DNA from: Actinomadura sp. DC4
Lineage (GTDB): Bacteria; Actinomycetota; Actinomycetes; Streptosporangiales; Streptosporangiaceae
DNA length: 64,000 nucleotides
NCBI RefSeq assembly: GCF_030406325.1
Contig: NZ_JAUEQY010000033.1
Span: 1-64,000, forward strand
Direction: 5' to 3'
The notes under the pieces were generated by a model. That model saw only the letters and a list, made by a program, of their open reading frames with translations. It had not been told where the DNA came from and did not search any database. The position numbers were made by a program, and so were the translations under genes. Of the stretch, positions 1 to 14,600 are shown piece by piece; the first letter of the stretch is position 1, and the number at the start of each line of letters is the position of its first letter.

Positions 1-4579
<4,579 letters not shown>

Positions 4580-4599
4580 TCGCGTTATTCCCCGGATCT

Positions 4600-5127
4600 T
4601 TATCTGCCGCAGAGAACGAATTTTTCGTCGACGGGGACCTGGGGATCGGTGATGCTGATGAGCCGCCAGGTCCAGGTGCCGGACAGCCCGGCGTATCGGC
4701 CGCTGGTGCCTTTCACCGGTTCGCTGACCCATTTCTGGGCGATGACATCCTGGCGGCTCATGGAGCCGGAACCGGCGATGGACCCGTCGGACAGATGGAT
4801 CTGCTCGTCGACATTCTGGATCGTGGCGCCGTCGGAGGCCCGGGTGTACATCAGGTCGTTCGTGCCCGCGGAGTGCCCGAGCAGTGCGTTGCTGTCGGCG
4901 TCGTACATGTCGCCGAAGTAGATCGCCATGAACCCGGGAGGTGCCTGGCCGGGAGGCACCTGCTCATTGCCGTACCACGAGGTGGTGTGCTCGATGAGGT
5001 GCAGCCGGACGCAGCGCCGATGCTCCTGCGCCTGCGCTGACGGTGTGACCGCGAGCGCGCCGCCGGCGCCGATCGTGGCGAGGGCGACGGCGATGGTGGA
5101 CGTGCGGCGTCCCTTCCCGAGGCGCAT
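4600..5127 (-). CDS. Secreted AbyU-like (allene oxide cyclase-type barrel) protein, candidate polyketide cyclase/pericyclase
   Basis: A 175-residue protein with a signal peptide (Arg/Lys-rich start, hydrophobic 12-27, cleavage likely after SAQA near residue 33). The mature part resembles the small beta-barrel spirotetronate cyclase AbyU and its relatives: a [14 protein letters not shown] strand, [12 protein letters not shown], a QKW segment, and [17 protein letters not shown] near the end, matching the family pattern SGRYxGLxGxxxWR as I recall it. Relatives in spirotetronate and tetronate polyether clusters catalyse intramolecular [4+2]-type ring closures. Two Cys flank the mature domain (near residues 39 and 173) and could form a disulfide. 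The gene has a strong AAGGAG site 6 nt before ATG and lies between the exporter and the PKS in the same direction. The signal peptide is unusual for a biosynthetic enzyme. A dirigent-like role unrelated to the polyketide is the main alternative. Confidence 0.6.
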   Translation of the reverse strand: MRLGKGRRTSTIAVALATIGAGGALAVTPSAQAQEHRRCVRLHLIEHTTSWYGNEQVPPGQAPPGFMAIYFGDMYDADSNALLGHSAGTNDLMYTRASDGATIQNVDEQIHLSDGSIAGSGSMSRQDVIAQKWVSEPVKGTSGRYAGLSGTWTWRLISITDPQVPVDEKFVLCGR

Positions 5128-5220
5128 GGCCTGCTCCTTCCGTCGGACGATCTGCTCGCAGGTGGGGCGGAATGCCCTACTTCGATCTCCGGTCCGACGG
5201 GAGCAGACTGGTCCGCCGTT

Positions 5221-6687
5221 CTAAAGCGTGGCTTTTCCGGCGCTTCTCTCCTTTTCCACGGAGGCCGCCGGGTCCTTGGCGGAACGGGGCAGGAAAAGTG
5301 CGGGAACAATGGCAACGAGAGTGAATCCGAGCACCCAGTGGAAGGTGTGCCCGAATGCCGAGGACAGCCGTGCCGGATCGGGACGCCCGGCCGTCTGGTC
5401 GAGCACCTGACGCTGCAGGACCACGGTGAGCACCGCGCTGCCGAACGCCCCGCCGAGTTGCTGGAAGATCCGTACCGCACTGGTCGCCCGCGGGATCTCC
5501 GTTTCGGTCAGCCCCCGGTAGGCGCTGGCCATCACCGGGACGATCGCCGCGCCCAGGCCCATCCCGCTGACGAACAGCGAGCCGGCGAGCAGGAGCTGGT
5601 CCGTGTGCGCGCCCAGACGGGTGTAGACGATCGTGCTGGCCGTCCCGAGGAGCAGGCCGGTCAGCGCGATCGACCGCGCGCCGACCCGGTCCGTGAGCCG
5701 CCCGGCGGCGACGAGCGCGACGGCCATGCCCAGGCCGAGCGGGGAGAGCAGCAGGCCGGCGTGCAGCGTGCTCGCCCCTCGTACCTGCTGGTAGTACAGG
5801 GGAAAGAGGATGATCGCGCCGAAGAGCGTGCAGCCGGACAGGAACATCATGATCGAGGCGGTGCTGAAGGCGCGGCTGCGGAACAGCCGCAGATCGATGA
5901 TCGGCTCGGCGCCCGTGAGCAGCCCGCGGATGACGAAGCACACGAGGAGCGCGGCGCCGGCGACCAGCGTGATCACCACGCGCCGATCGCCGAAACCACC
6001 CCGGCTGCCGGCCGTCGCCAGCCCGTACACGATCAGCGCGCACGCGGGCGGCAGCAGCAGGAGGCCGATCAGGTCCAGCCGCCGCGAGCGGTCGCGTTCG
6101 GACGAGCTCATCACGCGCTGGGCGGCGACGAAGGCGAACAGGCAGATCGGTGCGTTGACGAAGAAGATCCAGCGCCAGCCGAGGTCATCGACGATCAGCC
6201 CGCCGAGCACGGGCCCGAGCACCGGTCCCAGCATGGCCGGGACACCGACGGCGGCCATCGCGCGGCCGATCCGGTCCGGGCCGGCGGCCCGCGCGAGGAT
6301 CATCTGCGCGAGCGCGGGCAGCATGCCGCCGCCGACGCCCTGCAGGACGCGGAAAAAGATCAGGCTGTTGATGGACCACGCCGAGCCGCACAGCAGCGAG
6401 CCGGCGAAGAACAGCACCAGGCTGAGGAGCCACATCGGCTTGGCGCCGTACCGGTCGACGAGCCAGCCGGTCAGCGGGATCACCATGGAGACCGACAGCA
6501 GGTAGGCGGTGCTGATCCACTGGACCGTCGACAGCGGCGCGTCGAACTCGCGCAGCAGGGTCTGGAACGCGACGTTGGTCATCGTGGCGTCCAGCAGCAC
6601 GACGAACGCGCCGAGAACGACCACGCCGATGAGCTTGAGCAGGTCCGGCGTGACCTTCTCCGGGGGCGCCGACGACGTCTCTGCCAT
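5221..6687 (-). CDS. MFS drug exporter, DHA2 (EmrB/QacA) family
   Basis: A 488-residue integral membrane protein with a hydrophobicity pattern consistent with 14 helices, the usual DHA2 size. Family motifs include LDATMTNVAFQTL in helix 1, WISTAYLLSVSMVIPLTGWL, LVDRYGAKPMW (motif A region) and RVLQGVGGGMLPALAQM (motif B/C region). Such pumps export drugs and secondary metabolites using the proton gradient. The start at ATG 6687 is set by AGGAGG four nt upstream; an ATG 51 nt further upstream lacks a ribosome binding site. It lies between the TetR gene and the AbyU-like gene on the same strand, so it is probably the exporter or self-resistance pump for the polyketide and probably under TetR control. 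Confidence 0.92.
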   Translation of the reverse strand: MAETSSAPPEKVTPDLLKLIGVVVLGAFVVLLDATMTNVAFQTLLREFDAPLSTVQWISTAYLLSVSMVIPLTGWLVDRYGAKPMWLLSLVLFFAGSLLCGSAWSINSLIFFRVLQGVGGGMLPALAQMILARAAGPDRIGRAMAAVGVPAMLGPVLGPVLGGLIVDDLGWRWIFFVNAPICLFAFVAAQRVMSSSERDRSRRLDLIGLLLLPPACALIVYGLATAGSRGGFGDRRVVITLVAGAALLVCFVIRGLLTGAEPIIDLRLFRSRAFSTASIMMFLSGCTLFGAIILFPLYYQQVRGASTLHAGLLLSPLGLGMAVALVAAGRLTDRVGARSIALTGLLLGTASTIVYTRLGAHTDQLLLAGSLFVSGMGLGAAIVPVMASAYRGLTETEIPRATSAVRIFQQLGGAFGSAVLTVVLQRQVLDQTAGRPDPARLSSAFGHTFHWVLGFTLVAIVPALFLPRSAKDPAASVEKERSAGKATL

Positions 6688-6798
6688 GTGTCCTCCTGGG
6701 GGCTGTCGGTGATCGGGGTTTTCGGCCGTGGCCGCCACGACGCGGTGCGGCGGAGACCCCGCCGCCCGATAAGGAGCCCGCGCGGTGCGTCGTGAGGG

Positions 6799-7392
6799 TC
6801 ATCCGGAGGACTCCTCGGCGACGATGGTCAGGACCTGTCTCATGAGGTCGCCCATTGACGGCCGGGCGTCCTCCTCGGCCCAGCGCACCAGGGCGGCGCT
6901 CACCGCGCTGAGGCAGACGCCGGCGCTGACCCACACGCGGAACCGGTGCTCGGGGTCGTCGGAGGCGCCGCACAGCGCTTCGGTGATGGCCTGCTGCGTC
7001 GTGTACTGGGAGTCCCACAGACGCGCTCGCAGCGCGGGGGTGCTCAGGCACAGCCGCACGCGTCGCAGCAGCACCTCCTGTTCCTGGGCGGTGAGCTGCT
7101 CGTACGCCGTGATGAGGCCGTTGCCGAGGCGGAGCAGCAGTGGCTCGTCGGAGGGCCGCTCGGTGATCCGCTCCAGGATCAGGGGGTCGTACTCGTCGGC
7201 GAGGACGAGGTCCTCTTTGGTGGGGAAATAGCGGAAGACCGTCATCGAGGACACCTCGGCGGCCTCGGCCACCTCGCTGACCGTGGTGGCGTCGTACCCA
7301 CGTTCGAGGAAGAGCCGCATCGCGTGCTCCCGGATCGTCTGGAGAGTACGTGCCCGCCGGCGCTCGCGGAGTCCGGGAGCTCGATCCACCAT
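6799..7392 (-). CDS. TetR/AcrR family transcriptional regulator
   Basis: A 197-residue regulator. The N-terminal helix-turn-helix is clear (RTLQTIREHAMRLFLERG, then TTVSEVAEAAEVSSMTVFRYF at about residues 15-57), followed by a variable helical ligand-binding domain. It is first in a row of same-strand genes leading through the MFS exporter to the PKS, the usual layout for a local repressor of a pump released by its substrate. No good ribosome binding site precedes ATG 7392, and a palindrome ends only three bases upstream, so the transcript is either leaderless or very short and autoregulated. The 111-bp gap to the exporter could hold a second promoter. Confidence 0.9.
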   Translation of the reverse strand: MVDRAPGLRERRRARTLQTIREHAMRLFLERGYDATTVSEVAEAAEVSSMTVFRYFPTKEDLVLADEYDPLILERITERPSDEPLLLRLGNGLITAYEQLTAQEQEVLLRRVRLCLSTPALRARLWDSQYTTQQAITEALCGASDDPEHRFRVWVSAGVCLSAVSAALVRWAEEDARPSMGDLMRQVLTIVAEESSG

Positions 7393-7394
7393 GT

Positions 7395-7424
7395 GTTAGA
7401 GACTAACAATTGTTAGCGACCAAC
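7395..7424. promoter_or_regulatory. Palindromic TetR operator overlapping the TetR gene promoter
   Basis: A perfect 14-bp palindrome, CTAACAATTGTTAG (7403-7416), is flanked by symmetric outer bases (GTTAG on the left, CCAAC on the right), giving an interrupted 30-bp dyad. Size and symmetry fit a TetR dimer site. It sits directly before ATG 7392, so binding would block transcription of the regulator and anything reading through from it. Binding is inferred. Confidence 0.7.
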
Positions 7425-7440
7425 GCGAGGGTGACTCGGG

Positions 7441-7466
7441 CCGGGCCCGCCGAGCGGCGGGCCCGG
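7441..7466 (-). terminator. GC-rich hairpin after the M64 peptidase gene
   Basis: A perfect 10-bp stem (CCGGGCCCGC with its complement) and a 6-nt loop lie 8 nt beyond the stop of the M64 peptidase gene. There is no T-run, as is common in high-GC actinomycetes. It would separate peptidase transcription from the TetR-exporter-PKS row. Confidence 0.7.
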
Positions 7467-7473
7467 GAGTTCG

Positions 7474-9351
7474 TCAGCCGGTTTTACGGAGGACCACGTC
7501 GACCGTGGTGGTCCTCCCGACGTTGCCGGCGGAGTCGATGGCGCGGTACTCGATCGTGTGGCGGCCGTAGCCGGGAGGCACGTTCTCCCAGGCGACGGCC
7601 CGCGCCGGCTTGCCGAGTTTGCCGTAGAACAGGTCGTCGATGTTCGTGCCCAGCGGGGTGAACAGGAACGGTGCGGTGGAGTCGGTCGGCCAGCCGAAGT
7701 AGCGGTACCAGCCGTCCCCGTCGACCTGGAACTCCGCCAGCGTGGCCCCGGAGGAGTCGTCGGTGGGACTCAGCTTCATGGTGAAGTGATCGTCGAAGAC
7801 CTTGGTCCGGCCGTTCGTGGCGGCCGGCCGGGAGAACACCGCGGAGACCGCCGGGCGCTGCGCGTCGACGGTCCAGGTGAGCGGCGGTGACGCGGCGCCG
7901 GTGGCGGGGTTCACCGCTCGTGCGGTGACCTTGTGCGTTCCGGCGGTGAGGTGGAAGCGCCCCAGGGCGAGGTCACGGTCGTTGTCCGTGGAGCTCACCC
8001 GCCGGCCGTCGAGGGTCCACCGGACGGCCGGGACCGAGGTCGCGGGGTGCGTCGTCTCGGCGTAGACGACGTCGTCCGCGCCCACGGCGTTGCCGGTCGG
8101 GGTGGAGTCGGTGAAGCCCGGCGCGGCGGCCGCCGAGGGTGTCTTGACGCGGGTGTCCACCGTCCAGGTAAGGGTCTGGGTGAGAGCCGCCGAGGCGCGG
8201 ATCGCCGGGTCGCGTACGAAGCCGGTGGGGTCCTGGACCGTCACGGTCAGAGTGTGCGTACCCGGCCTGAGGTGCTGCCGGGCCAGGTCGACGTTGTGCC
8301 GGTCGGTACTGCCGGGGACCGTCCTGCCGTCGAGGGTCCAGGTGGCGCGCAGCGTGTGGCTCACCGGGTGCAGGGTCTCGATCCAGGCGACGCGGTCGGC
8401 GCCGATGGGCGCCCCGGTCGGCGTGCCGTCCTGGATGAGGTGGAGCTTGCCGGAGATGGCCTGCGTCATCCGTTCGCGTTCGACCTGGTCGTAGGCGTAC
8501 CCGAGGGACTTCATCATCGAGTGCGCGCTGGGCCGCCAGACGCCGGTGGTGTCGTACATCCCGCCCTCGTAGCGGCCGATGACGCCGCCCGCGGTGCTCT
8601 TGTCGCCGAGCCAGCGCCACCACTTGGCGTGCTGCTGCCGCATCTGCTCCTCGGTGAGGAGGGTGTGGTGGATCGAGTCGGGCTCGCCGCCGGTGTAGGC
8701 GCCGCCGGGCACGCCCCGCTGGTAGTAGTTGTACTCGTCCTGCAGACCGCCGAGTGAGTGACCGATCTCGTGCGGCATGATCAGCGAGGACAGCGCGTTG
8801 CCGCCGGACGCCGTCGCGTACGTTCCGCCCGCGCCGCCGTACGTCGTGCTGTTGGCCAGCGCGACGATCTGCCGGTTGGCGGCGGTGGTGCCGGTGACCA
8901 TGTTCGCGTACCCGTTGGCCGCGTCATTGTCCATGACCAGCAGCCGCTGGATGCCGTCGGCCCGGCATCCGCTCCAGAACCGCATGCTCAGCGGCGTGGT
9001 GCGCTCGGGCGAGGTCAGGGAGGGGTCGCAGCTCACGCCCGACTCACCCGAGGTGATCTCGACCCGGTAGACGTTGATGTAGCTGCGGTAGGACTTCCAC
9101 GGCTCGAAGGCGAAGAGCGTACTGATCTCCTTGTCGACGTTCTCGCGGAACTTCGGCATGTCGGTCTCGGCGTAGCCGTCCCCGAGGATCACTACGTTGA
9201 ATCGCTTCGCCGGATCGCCGGTGACCTGCACCGGCACGACCGTGGCGCCGCCGGCGACATCCGCGTGTGCGACGGCGGCGGGCGCCACGAGGACCGGCGA
9301 CGCGCCGATCGCCATCGTCGCGACCACCGCGGCAACCATGCGTCTCAGCAT
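7474..9351 (-). CDS. Secreted M64 family (IgA peptidase-like) zinc metallopeptidase
   Basis: A 625-residue exported protein. The signal peptide occupies about residues 1-33 (MLRRMVAAVVATMAIGASPV, cleavage after AHA). The catalytic domain has VVILGDGYAE near the start and the M64 zinc motif HEIGHSLGGLQDEY, with His194, Glu195 and His198. The rest contains two repeated beta-rich segments, each carrying an ATWTLDGR or VRWTLDGR-type motif, and a C-terminal Ig-like domain ending in a YRAIDSAGNVG motif; these probably bind surfaces or glycans. The start at ATG 9351 follows AGGAGG at about 7 nt. The gene is monocistronic, divergent from the large plus-strand operon, and closed by a hairpin. The substrate cannot be told from sequence. 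Confidence 0.9.
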   Translation of the reverse strand: MLRRMVAAVVATMAIGASPVLVAPAAVAHADVAGGATVVPVQVTGDPAKRFNVVILGDGYAETDMPKFRENVDKEISTLFAFEPWKSYRSYINVYRVEITSGESGVSCDPSLTSPERTTPLSMRFWSGCRADGIQRLLVMDNDAANGYANMVTGTTAANRQIVALANSTTYGGAGGTYATASGGNALSSLIMPHEIGHSLGGLQDEYNYYQRGVPGGAYTGGEPDSIHHTLLTEEQMRQQHAKWWRWLGDKSTAGGVIGRYEGGMYDTTGVWRPSAHSMMKSLGYAYDQVERERMTQAISGKLHLIQDGTPTGAPIGADRVAWIETLHPVSHTLRATWTLDGRTVPGSTDRHNVDLARQHLRPGTHTLTVTVQDPTGFVRDPAIRASAALTQTLTWTVDTRVKTPSAAAAPGFTDSTPTGNAVGADDVVYAETTHPATSVPAVRWTLDGRRVSSTDNDRDLALGRFHLTAGTHKVTARAVNPATGAASPPLTWTVDAQRPAVSAVFSRPAATNGRTKVFDDHFTMKLSPTDDSSGATLAEFQVDGDGWYRYFGWPTDSTAPFLFTPLGTNIDDLFYGKLGKPARAVAWENVPPGYGRHTIEYRAIDSAGNVGRTTTVDVVLRKTG

Positions 9352-9569
9352 GAAAAGCCTCCTACTAAATACCCATTTGTCGCTGTTGATCATCGTCTGT
9401 CCGGGCCATGGAACGGGATGGAACGCCTCCATTGATGAGGCGATCGATGGATCCGGGGACGCCACGCGAGCCGGTACCCGCGACGCGTACTGCCGATGGA
9501 GGGGGATGCTGTGCTGGAACCGCGGAAAGACGGCCGCCCGGTCACCGAGACCGGCGGCGAGGTCCGGCG
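9352..9569. promoter_or_regulatory. Divergent intergenic region between the M64 peptidase and the giant operon
   Basis: These 218 bp carry the 5' regions of both neighbours. The side near the peptidase is unusually AT-rich for this genome (9358-9392). I found no convincing -35/-10 pair or operator, and apparent coding here lacks a ribosome binding site. Confidence 0.4.
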
Positions 9570-11636
9570 ATGAGCTCCCGGGCGACGGGGACCGTTTCCC
9601 TCGAAGTGGACGACCCCGAACTGGCGTTCTTCGTGGAGGTCCGGAACATCTCGGCGCTGACCACCCGGACTCTGGACACGAAGCCGGTGAGCAAGATCCT
9701 TCCCCAGATCAATCTCCGCTACGACGAAGACATCTTCGTGGACGCGGTGGGCGGAGCCCGGCGCACTCTCGAGTTCCGTGTGCTCGACAAGGTCGGCCGC
9801 GTGGTGAAGAAGATCGTCATGCGGGACGTCGACGGCACGGTACTCGACCTCGGCACCATCCAAATCCCGAAGGCGGACGCCTCGGGCTGGCTGGTGACGA
9901 AAGGGACGGGCGCGGCTTCACCACCGGTGACCAGGAACAACGCGGTCAAGCTGCTGATCGACAACGTCGAGGCGTGGGGAAAGATCATCGATCTGGTCGA
10001 ACACGCGGAGTCCTCGATCGACCTGATGCAGCTCCGCTACGAGATCGCCGACGAGTTCAGCGAGGACCCGAACGCGGAGAGCCCGAACCTCGTCCTGCAG
10101 TTCGGCACACCTCTCTCGGCCACGCAGCTGCGCAAGGTGAACGACAAGGACCTCCGCGCGGAACGGCTGCTGGCGGGCGCGGCGACCAAGAACCCCGACA
10201 TGCCGGTCCGGGTGCTCATCTGGGATCCGAAGCTCGACATCCACGTGATCGGCGCGTCGCTGATCCTGCCGGGCCTGGGGCTGATCGCGGCCCTCATCGC
10301 CATCAAGTACGCGGCCACGCTCGACGACGTACAGCACTACTTCGGGGAAGTGGACGCGGCGAACATCCACGTGCTGGGCGCGGCGTCCTCGTTCTTCGGC
10401 CCCGTGCACGCGAAACAACTGATCGTCGACGGCAGGACCGTGGTGAACATGGCCTCGCCGTTCGAGAGCGCCTACTTCGGCGACAACCAGCACCTCATCG
10501 ACGACCCGCGCCGGGGCAACACCGACCATTTGGCCGTCCACGACGTGAGCATCGCCGTGACCGGTCCCGCGGTCGCCGACGCGCACGACACCTTCCGCCG
10601 GCACTGGAACGCGGGGGCGAAGCCCGCCGACCAGGTCCAGCCGATCGAGCGGCCGCCGGAGCAGACGGACCCGGGCGGCCTCGACGGGCTCTCCTCCCTG
10701 CAGGTCGTACGGACGATCAACTCGGGCATGTTCTCCGACCTTCCGGACGGGGAGCAGGGCGTCCTCGAGGCCTACCTCCGGGCGATCGGAAACGCCCAGA
10801 AGTTCATCTACCTGGAGAACCAGTACCTGACCAACGAGGCCATCGGCAACGCTCTGGCGCACGCGCTGACCGACCTCACGCGGCCGAACCTCAACGTCAT
10901 CCTCCTGCTGAACATCGAACCGGACCTTCCGCTCTACCCGCGATGGCAGCGGAAGCTGGTCGCGCGCATCAGGGACGCGATGAAGAAGCTCGGCCAGGAC
11001 CCGGACCGGCGGTTCGGCGTCTTCACCCGCTGGACCCATGAACCCGCGGCCCCACCGGGCCAGGTCAACCCGCGCATCGCGCCGAACTACCTGCACACGA
11101 AGGTCGGCATCGTCGATGACACGTGGGCGGCCGTGGGTTCGGCCAACCTCGACGGCGCGTCGCTGGACTTCTTCCAGATCCTGCACGGCCTGCAGTTCGG
11201 CGACGTTCGCGAGACCGAGATGGACTTCGTGCTGCTGGGCGACGTCGAAGGACAGCCGCACTCACCGGTGATCAGCCTGTTGCGGCGCCGCCTGTTCGCG
11301 GAACACCTGGGCATCGAGGTGGGCGACGTACCCAGTACCAACGATCCCAACAAGGGATGGACGGACATCTGGAACGACCAATGGATCAAGGAACGTAACG
11401 ACCTCACTCACGATCCGATCGGCACGCAGAGCTCTCACGTTCTGCGGTGGCCGGACGCCGACCGGACGCTGAACAAACCCCGCGAGCACCTGGCCGAGGT
11501 CCTCAAGAAAGACCAGGCCGACCTGCGCCTCGACCCGGTCAAGGCCAGCCGGCGATTCAAGTTCAAGGAGGGCACCTGGCGGGACGACGGTCCCGAGCTG
11601 GACCCGGCGATCGTTGAGGAGTTCCCCAATGCCTAA
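9570..11636 (+). CDS. Phospholipase D-like protein with two HKD motifs
   Basis: A 688-residue protein with both halves of a PLD active site. The first is VHAKQLIVDG (His280, Lys282). The second is the canonical LHTKVGIVDD followed by GSANLDG (His509, Lys511). PLD enzymes cleave or transfer phosphodiester bonds in phospholipids and sometimes nucleic acids, through a covalent phosphohistidine. The first 190 residues are not recognisable as PLD and include a beta-rich segment that may be an adaptor domain. A hydrophobic stretch (LILPGLGLIAALIAI, about 231-245) could touch membrane, but there is no signal peptide. The start at ATG 9570 follows GAGG by 7 nt. It is the first gene of a six-gene coupled operon and its stop overlaps the next start by 8 nt. 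It is the only member with a predicted enzymatic activity. Confidence 0.85.
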   Translation: MSSRATGTVSLEVDDPELAFFVEVRNISALTTRTLDTKPVSKILPQINLRYDEDIFVDAVGGARRTLEFRVLDKVGRVVKKIVMRDVDGTVLDLGTIQIPKADASGWLVTKGTGAASPPVTRNNAVKLLIDNVEAWGKIIDLVEHAESSIDLMQLRYEIADEFSEDPNAESPNLVLQFGTPLSATQLRKVNDKDLRAERLLAGAATKNPDMPVRVLIWDPKLDIHVIGASLILPGLGLIAALIAIKYAATLDDVQHYFGEVDAANIHVLGAASSFFGPVHAKQLIVDGRTVVNMASPFESAYFGDNQHLIDDPRRGNTDHLAVHDVSIAVTGPAVADAHDTFRRHWNAGAKPADQVQPIERPPEQTDPGGLDGLSSLQVVRTINSGMFSDLPDGEQGVLEAYLRAIGNAQKFIYLENQYLTNEAIGNALAHALTDLTRPNLNVILLLNIEPDLPLYPRWQRKLVARIRDAMKKLGQDPDRRFGVFTRWTHEPAAPPGQVNPRIAPNYLHTKVGIVDDTWAAVGSANLDGASLDFFQILHGLQFGDVRETEMDFVLLGDVEGQPHSPVISLLRRRLFAEHLGIEVGDVPSTNDPNKGWTDIWNDQWIKERNDLTHDPIGTQSSHVLRWPDADRTLNKPREHLAEVLKKDQADLRLDPVKASRRFKFKEGTWRDDGPELDPAIVEEFPNA

Positions 11637-14600
11637 CAGTGTCGATCGGGCGGTCGCGCAGGTCGCCACCATCCTCGCGGAGGCGGACCGGCATCTCGGG
11701 GCCCCGCGGCAGCTACTGCGGTTCCTGGGCTGGGAGACCCCGCCGGGCGTCTCCGACCTCGGCCTGGCCGCGATCGATCTCTCCGGCCTGCACGGCAAGA
11801 TCGACGCGCTGACGAAGGCGCGGGACTCGGGCACCACGGCCGAGGTCGCGGCCGCTTACGCGGACCTGGCGATCGGGGTCGCGGACGCGCTCGACCAGCT
11901 TCGCCGGGTCGCCGGGGGCTTCAGCGCCACCCCCGACTACCTGGCCAGGACGCACATCGCCGCCGAGTTCTTCCGCCGGCTGCTCGACTTCGTCGTGATG
12001 CAGGCCATCGCCCGGTTCGCGCCCCCGATCTTCGCCCTCGGCCAGCTCGCCGGCATCTTCCTCGGCGAGCCGCACCCCGCCGACCCCGTGAACTTCCAGG
12101 CCGCCCATCTGCGGCACGTCGTACGGTGGGACCGGCTCGGCACGCTGCTGCAGGATCCGGCGGCGCTGTTCCGGGACGTCTACGGATGGGGCACGCCGGC
12201 CTTCGAGCCCACCGCATTGATCGCCAACATCGGCGGCGTGCTCCAGCACGCCAGCGTCAGCACGGGAATGCGGCGCCTGCCGGCCCGCGCCGAGAGCCAG
12301 GTCACCGGCCTGCCGGTGCCCGACGACGCCCAGCCCGCGCTGCAGCTGCTCATCAGCCTCGTCAAGGGGCTGGGCTTCGACGAGCTGGACGTGGGCGTCT
12401 CGCTGTTCGGCCTGCGGCCCACCGCACCCGGCGCCGCGGACGGCGGGATCGGCATCACGCCCTACGCGCAGGGAACCTCCGACGTCCGCTTCCCGCTGGC
12501 CGACCGGGTCGCGTTCGTCGTCGACTCGACCATCGACATCGAGGGCGGTGTCGCGCTGGTCCTGCGCCCTGGAGAGTCGCCCGACTTCAGGACCGGCCTG
12601 GACACCGTGGCCCCGTCCGGCACGGCGCCCGGGAGCATCGTCCTCGCCGTGCGCGCCGAGGCGGCGCCGGACGAGTTCATCACATTGCTCGACCTGCCGA
12701 ACGCGGCCCGCGTCGAGGCCGAGGCACTGTCGATCGGCGGCGGCGTCAAGAACGGGCACCCGACCGTACGCCTCACGCTGGAGGGCGGGCACATCGTCCT
12801 CGACGCCTCGGGCGGCGACGGCTTCCTGACCAGTGTGCTCGGTTCGGCGCGCGTCGAGTCCTCCTTCGACCTTGAAGCGTCGTACTCACCCGGGACCGGG
12901 CTGCAGCTGGGCGGCAGTGGCGGCCTGGAGCTGCAGATCCCGGTCCACGTGGAGCTCGGGCCGGTCGAGATCGAGACCCTGTACGCCGCGATCGGCCTGA
13001 ACGACGGCGTGCAGCTCGAACTGTCCGCCGGCTTCTCGGCGAGCCTGGGCCCGATCCAGGCGGTCGTGGACCGCATGGGCGTACGCGCCGAGCTGACCTT
13101 CCCCGACGGCGGCGGCGACCTCGGCCCGGCGGACCTGTCGTTCGGCTTCAAACCGCCCACCGGGGTCGGCCTCACCCTGAACGCCGGCATCGTGGCGGGC
13201 GGCGGGTTCCTGTACGCGGACCCGGACCGCGGCGAGTACGCGGGCGCGCTGGAGCTGGAGTTCGCCGGCTTCGTCGCCGTGAAGGCGATCGGGCTGATCA
13301 GCACCCGCAACCCGGACTTCGGCGGATACTCGCTGCTGGTCGTGATGACCGCCGAGTTCGGCGGGACCGGCATCCAGCTCGGGTACGGCTTCACGCTGCT
13401 CGCCGTCGGCGGCCTGCTGGGGCTGAACCGTGGCATGAACCTCAAGGCCCTGGTCGAGGGCGTGCGCAGCGGCGCGGTCGAGTCGGTGATGTTCCCCAAG
13501 GACGTGGTCGCCAACGCGCCGCGGATCCTGTCGGACCTGCGCGCGTTCTTCCCGCCCGAGGAGGGGACGTTCCTGGTCGGCCCGATGGCCAAGATCGGCT
13601 GGGGCACGCCGACGCTCATCAGCATCGAGCTCGGCGTCATCGTGGAGATCCCGGGCGACCTGGCGGTCCTCGGCGTGCTGCGGGCGCTCCTGCCCAACCC
13701 GGACCTGGCGCTCCTGGCGCTGCAGGTCGACTTCGTCGGCGCGATGGAGTTCGACAAGGACCGGGTGTGGTTCTTCGCCCGGCTGTTCGACTCGCGGATC
13801 CTGAGCGTGCCGCTCTCCGGTGAGATGGGCCTGCTGTTCGCCTGGGGCGACAACCCCGACCTGGTGATCACCGTCGGCGGGTTCCACCCGTCGTACAAGC
13901 CGCCGCCGCTGCCGTTCCCGGTACCGAAGCGGCTGTCGGTGGACCTGCTCAACCGGCCGAACCAGCTCATCCGGGTGTCCGGCTACTTCGCGATCACCAG
14001 CAACACCGTGCAGTTCGGCGCGCTGGCGGAGCTGCGGCTGGGGTTCTCCCACTTCGGCGTCGAGGGGCATCTCGGCTTCGACGCGCTGTTCCAGTTCTCG
14101 CCGTTCCAGTTCGCGATCAGCATCTCCGCGGGCGTGTCGCTGAAGGCGTTCGGCGTCGGCCTGTTCGGCATCCACCTGCGGTTCCAGCTGGAGGGACCGG
14201 CTCCGTGGCGGGCGCACGGCCGCGGCTCGATCGGGTTCCTGTTCTTCGAGATCTCCGCGAACTTCGACATCACCTGGGGCGAGGCCCACGACACCACGCT
14301 GCCGCCGGTCGACGTGCTCCCGCTGCTCGCGGCCGAGATCGCCAAGGTCGAGGGCTGGCAGACCCGGCTGCCGGCCGGCCGCGCCACGCTGGTCAACCTG
14401 CGCACCCTGCCCGCGGGCGGCGGCCTCGTGCTGCACCCGCTCGGCACGCTCTTCGTCCGCCAGCGCGCGCTCCCGCTGGACGTGCGCCTGGACCGGATCG
14501 GCGGCCGCCCGGCCCGCGACGGCCGGCGGTTCGGCGTCGCGCCGGTGCCGGACAGCGGCCTGGACACGGTGTCGGTGACCGCGGACAAGTTCGCGATGGC

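Noticed and set aside
5140-5200. Inverted repeat CCGTCGGAC / GTCCGACGG before the AbyU-like gene
   Set aside because: The arms are separated by more than 40 bp and overlap the ribosome site; not enough for an operator or riboswitch call.
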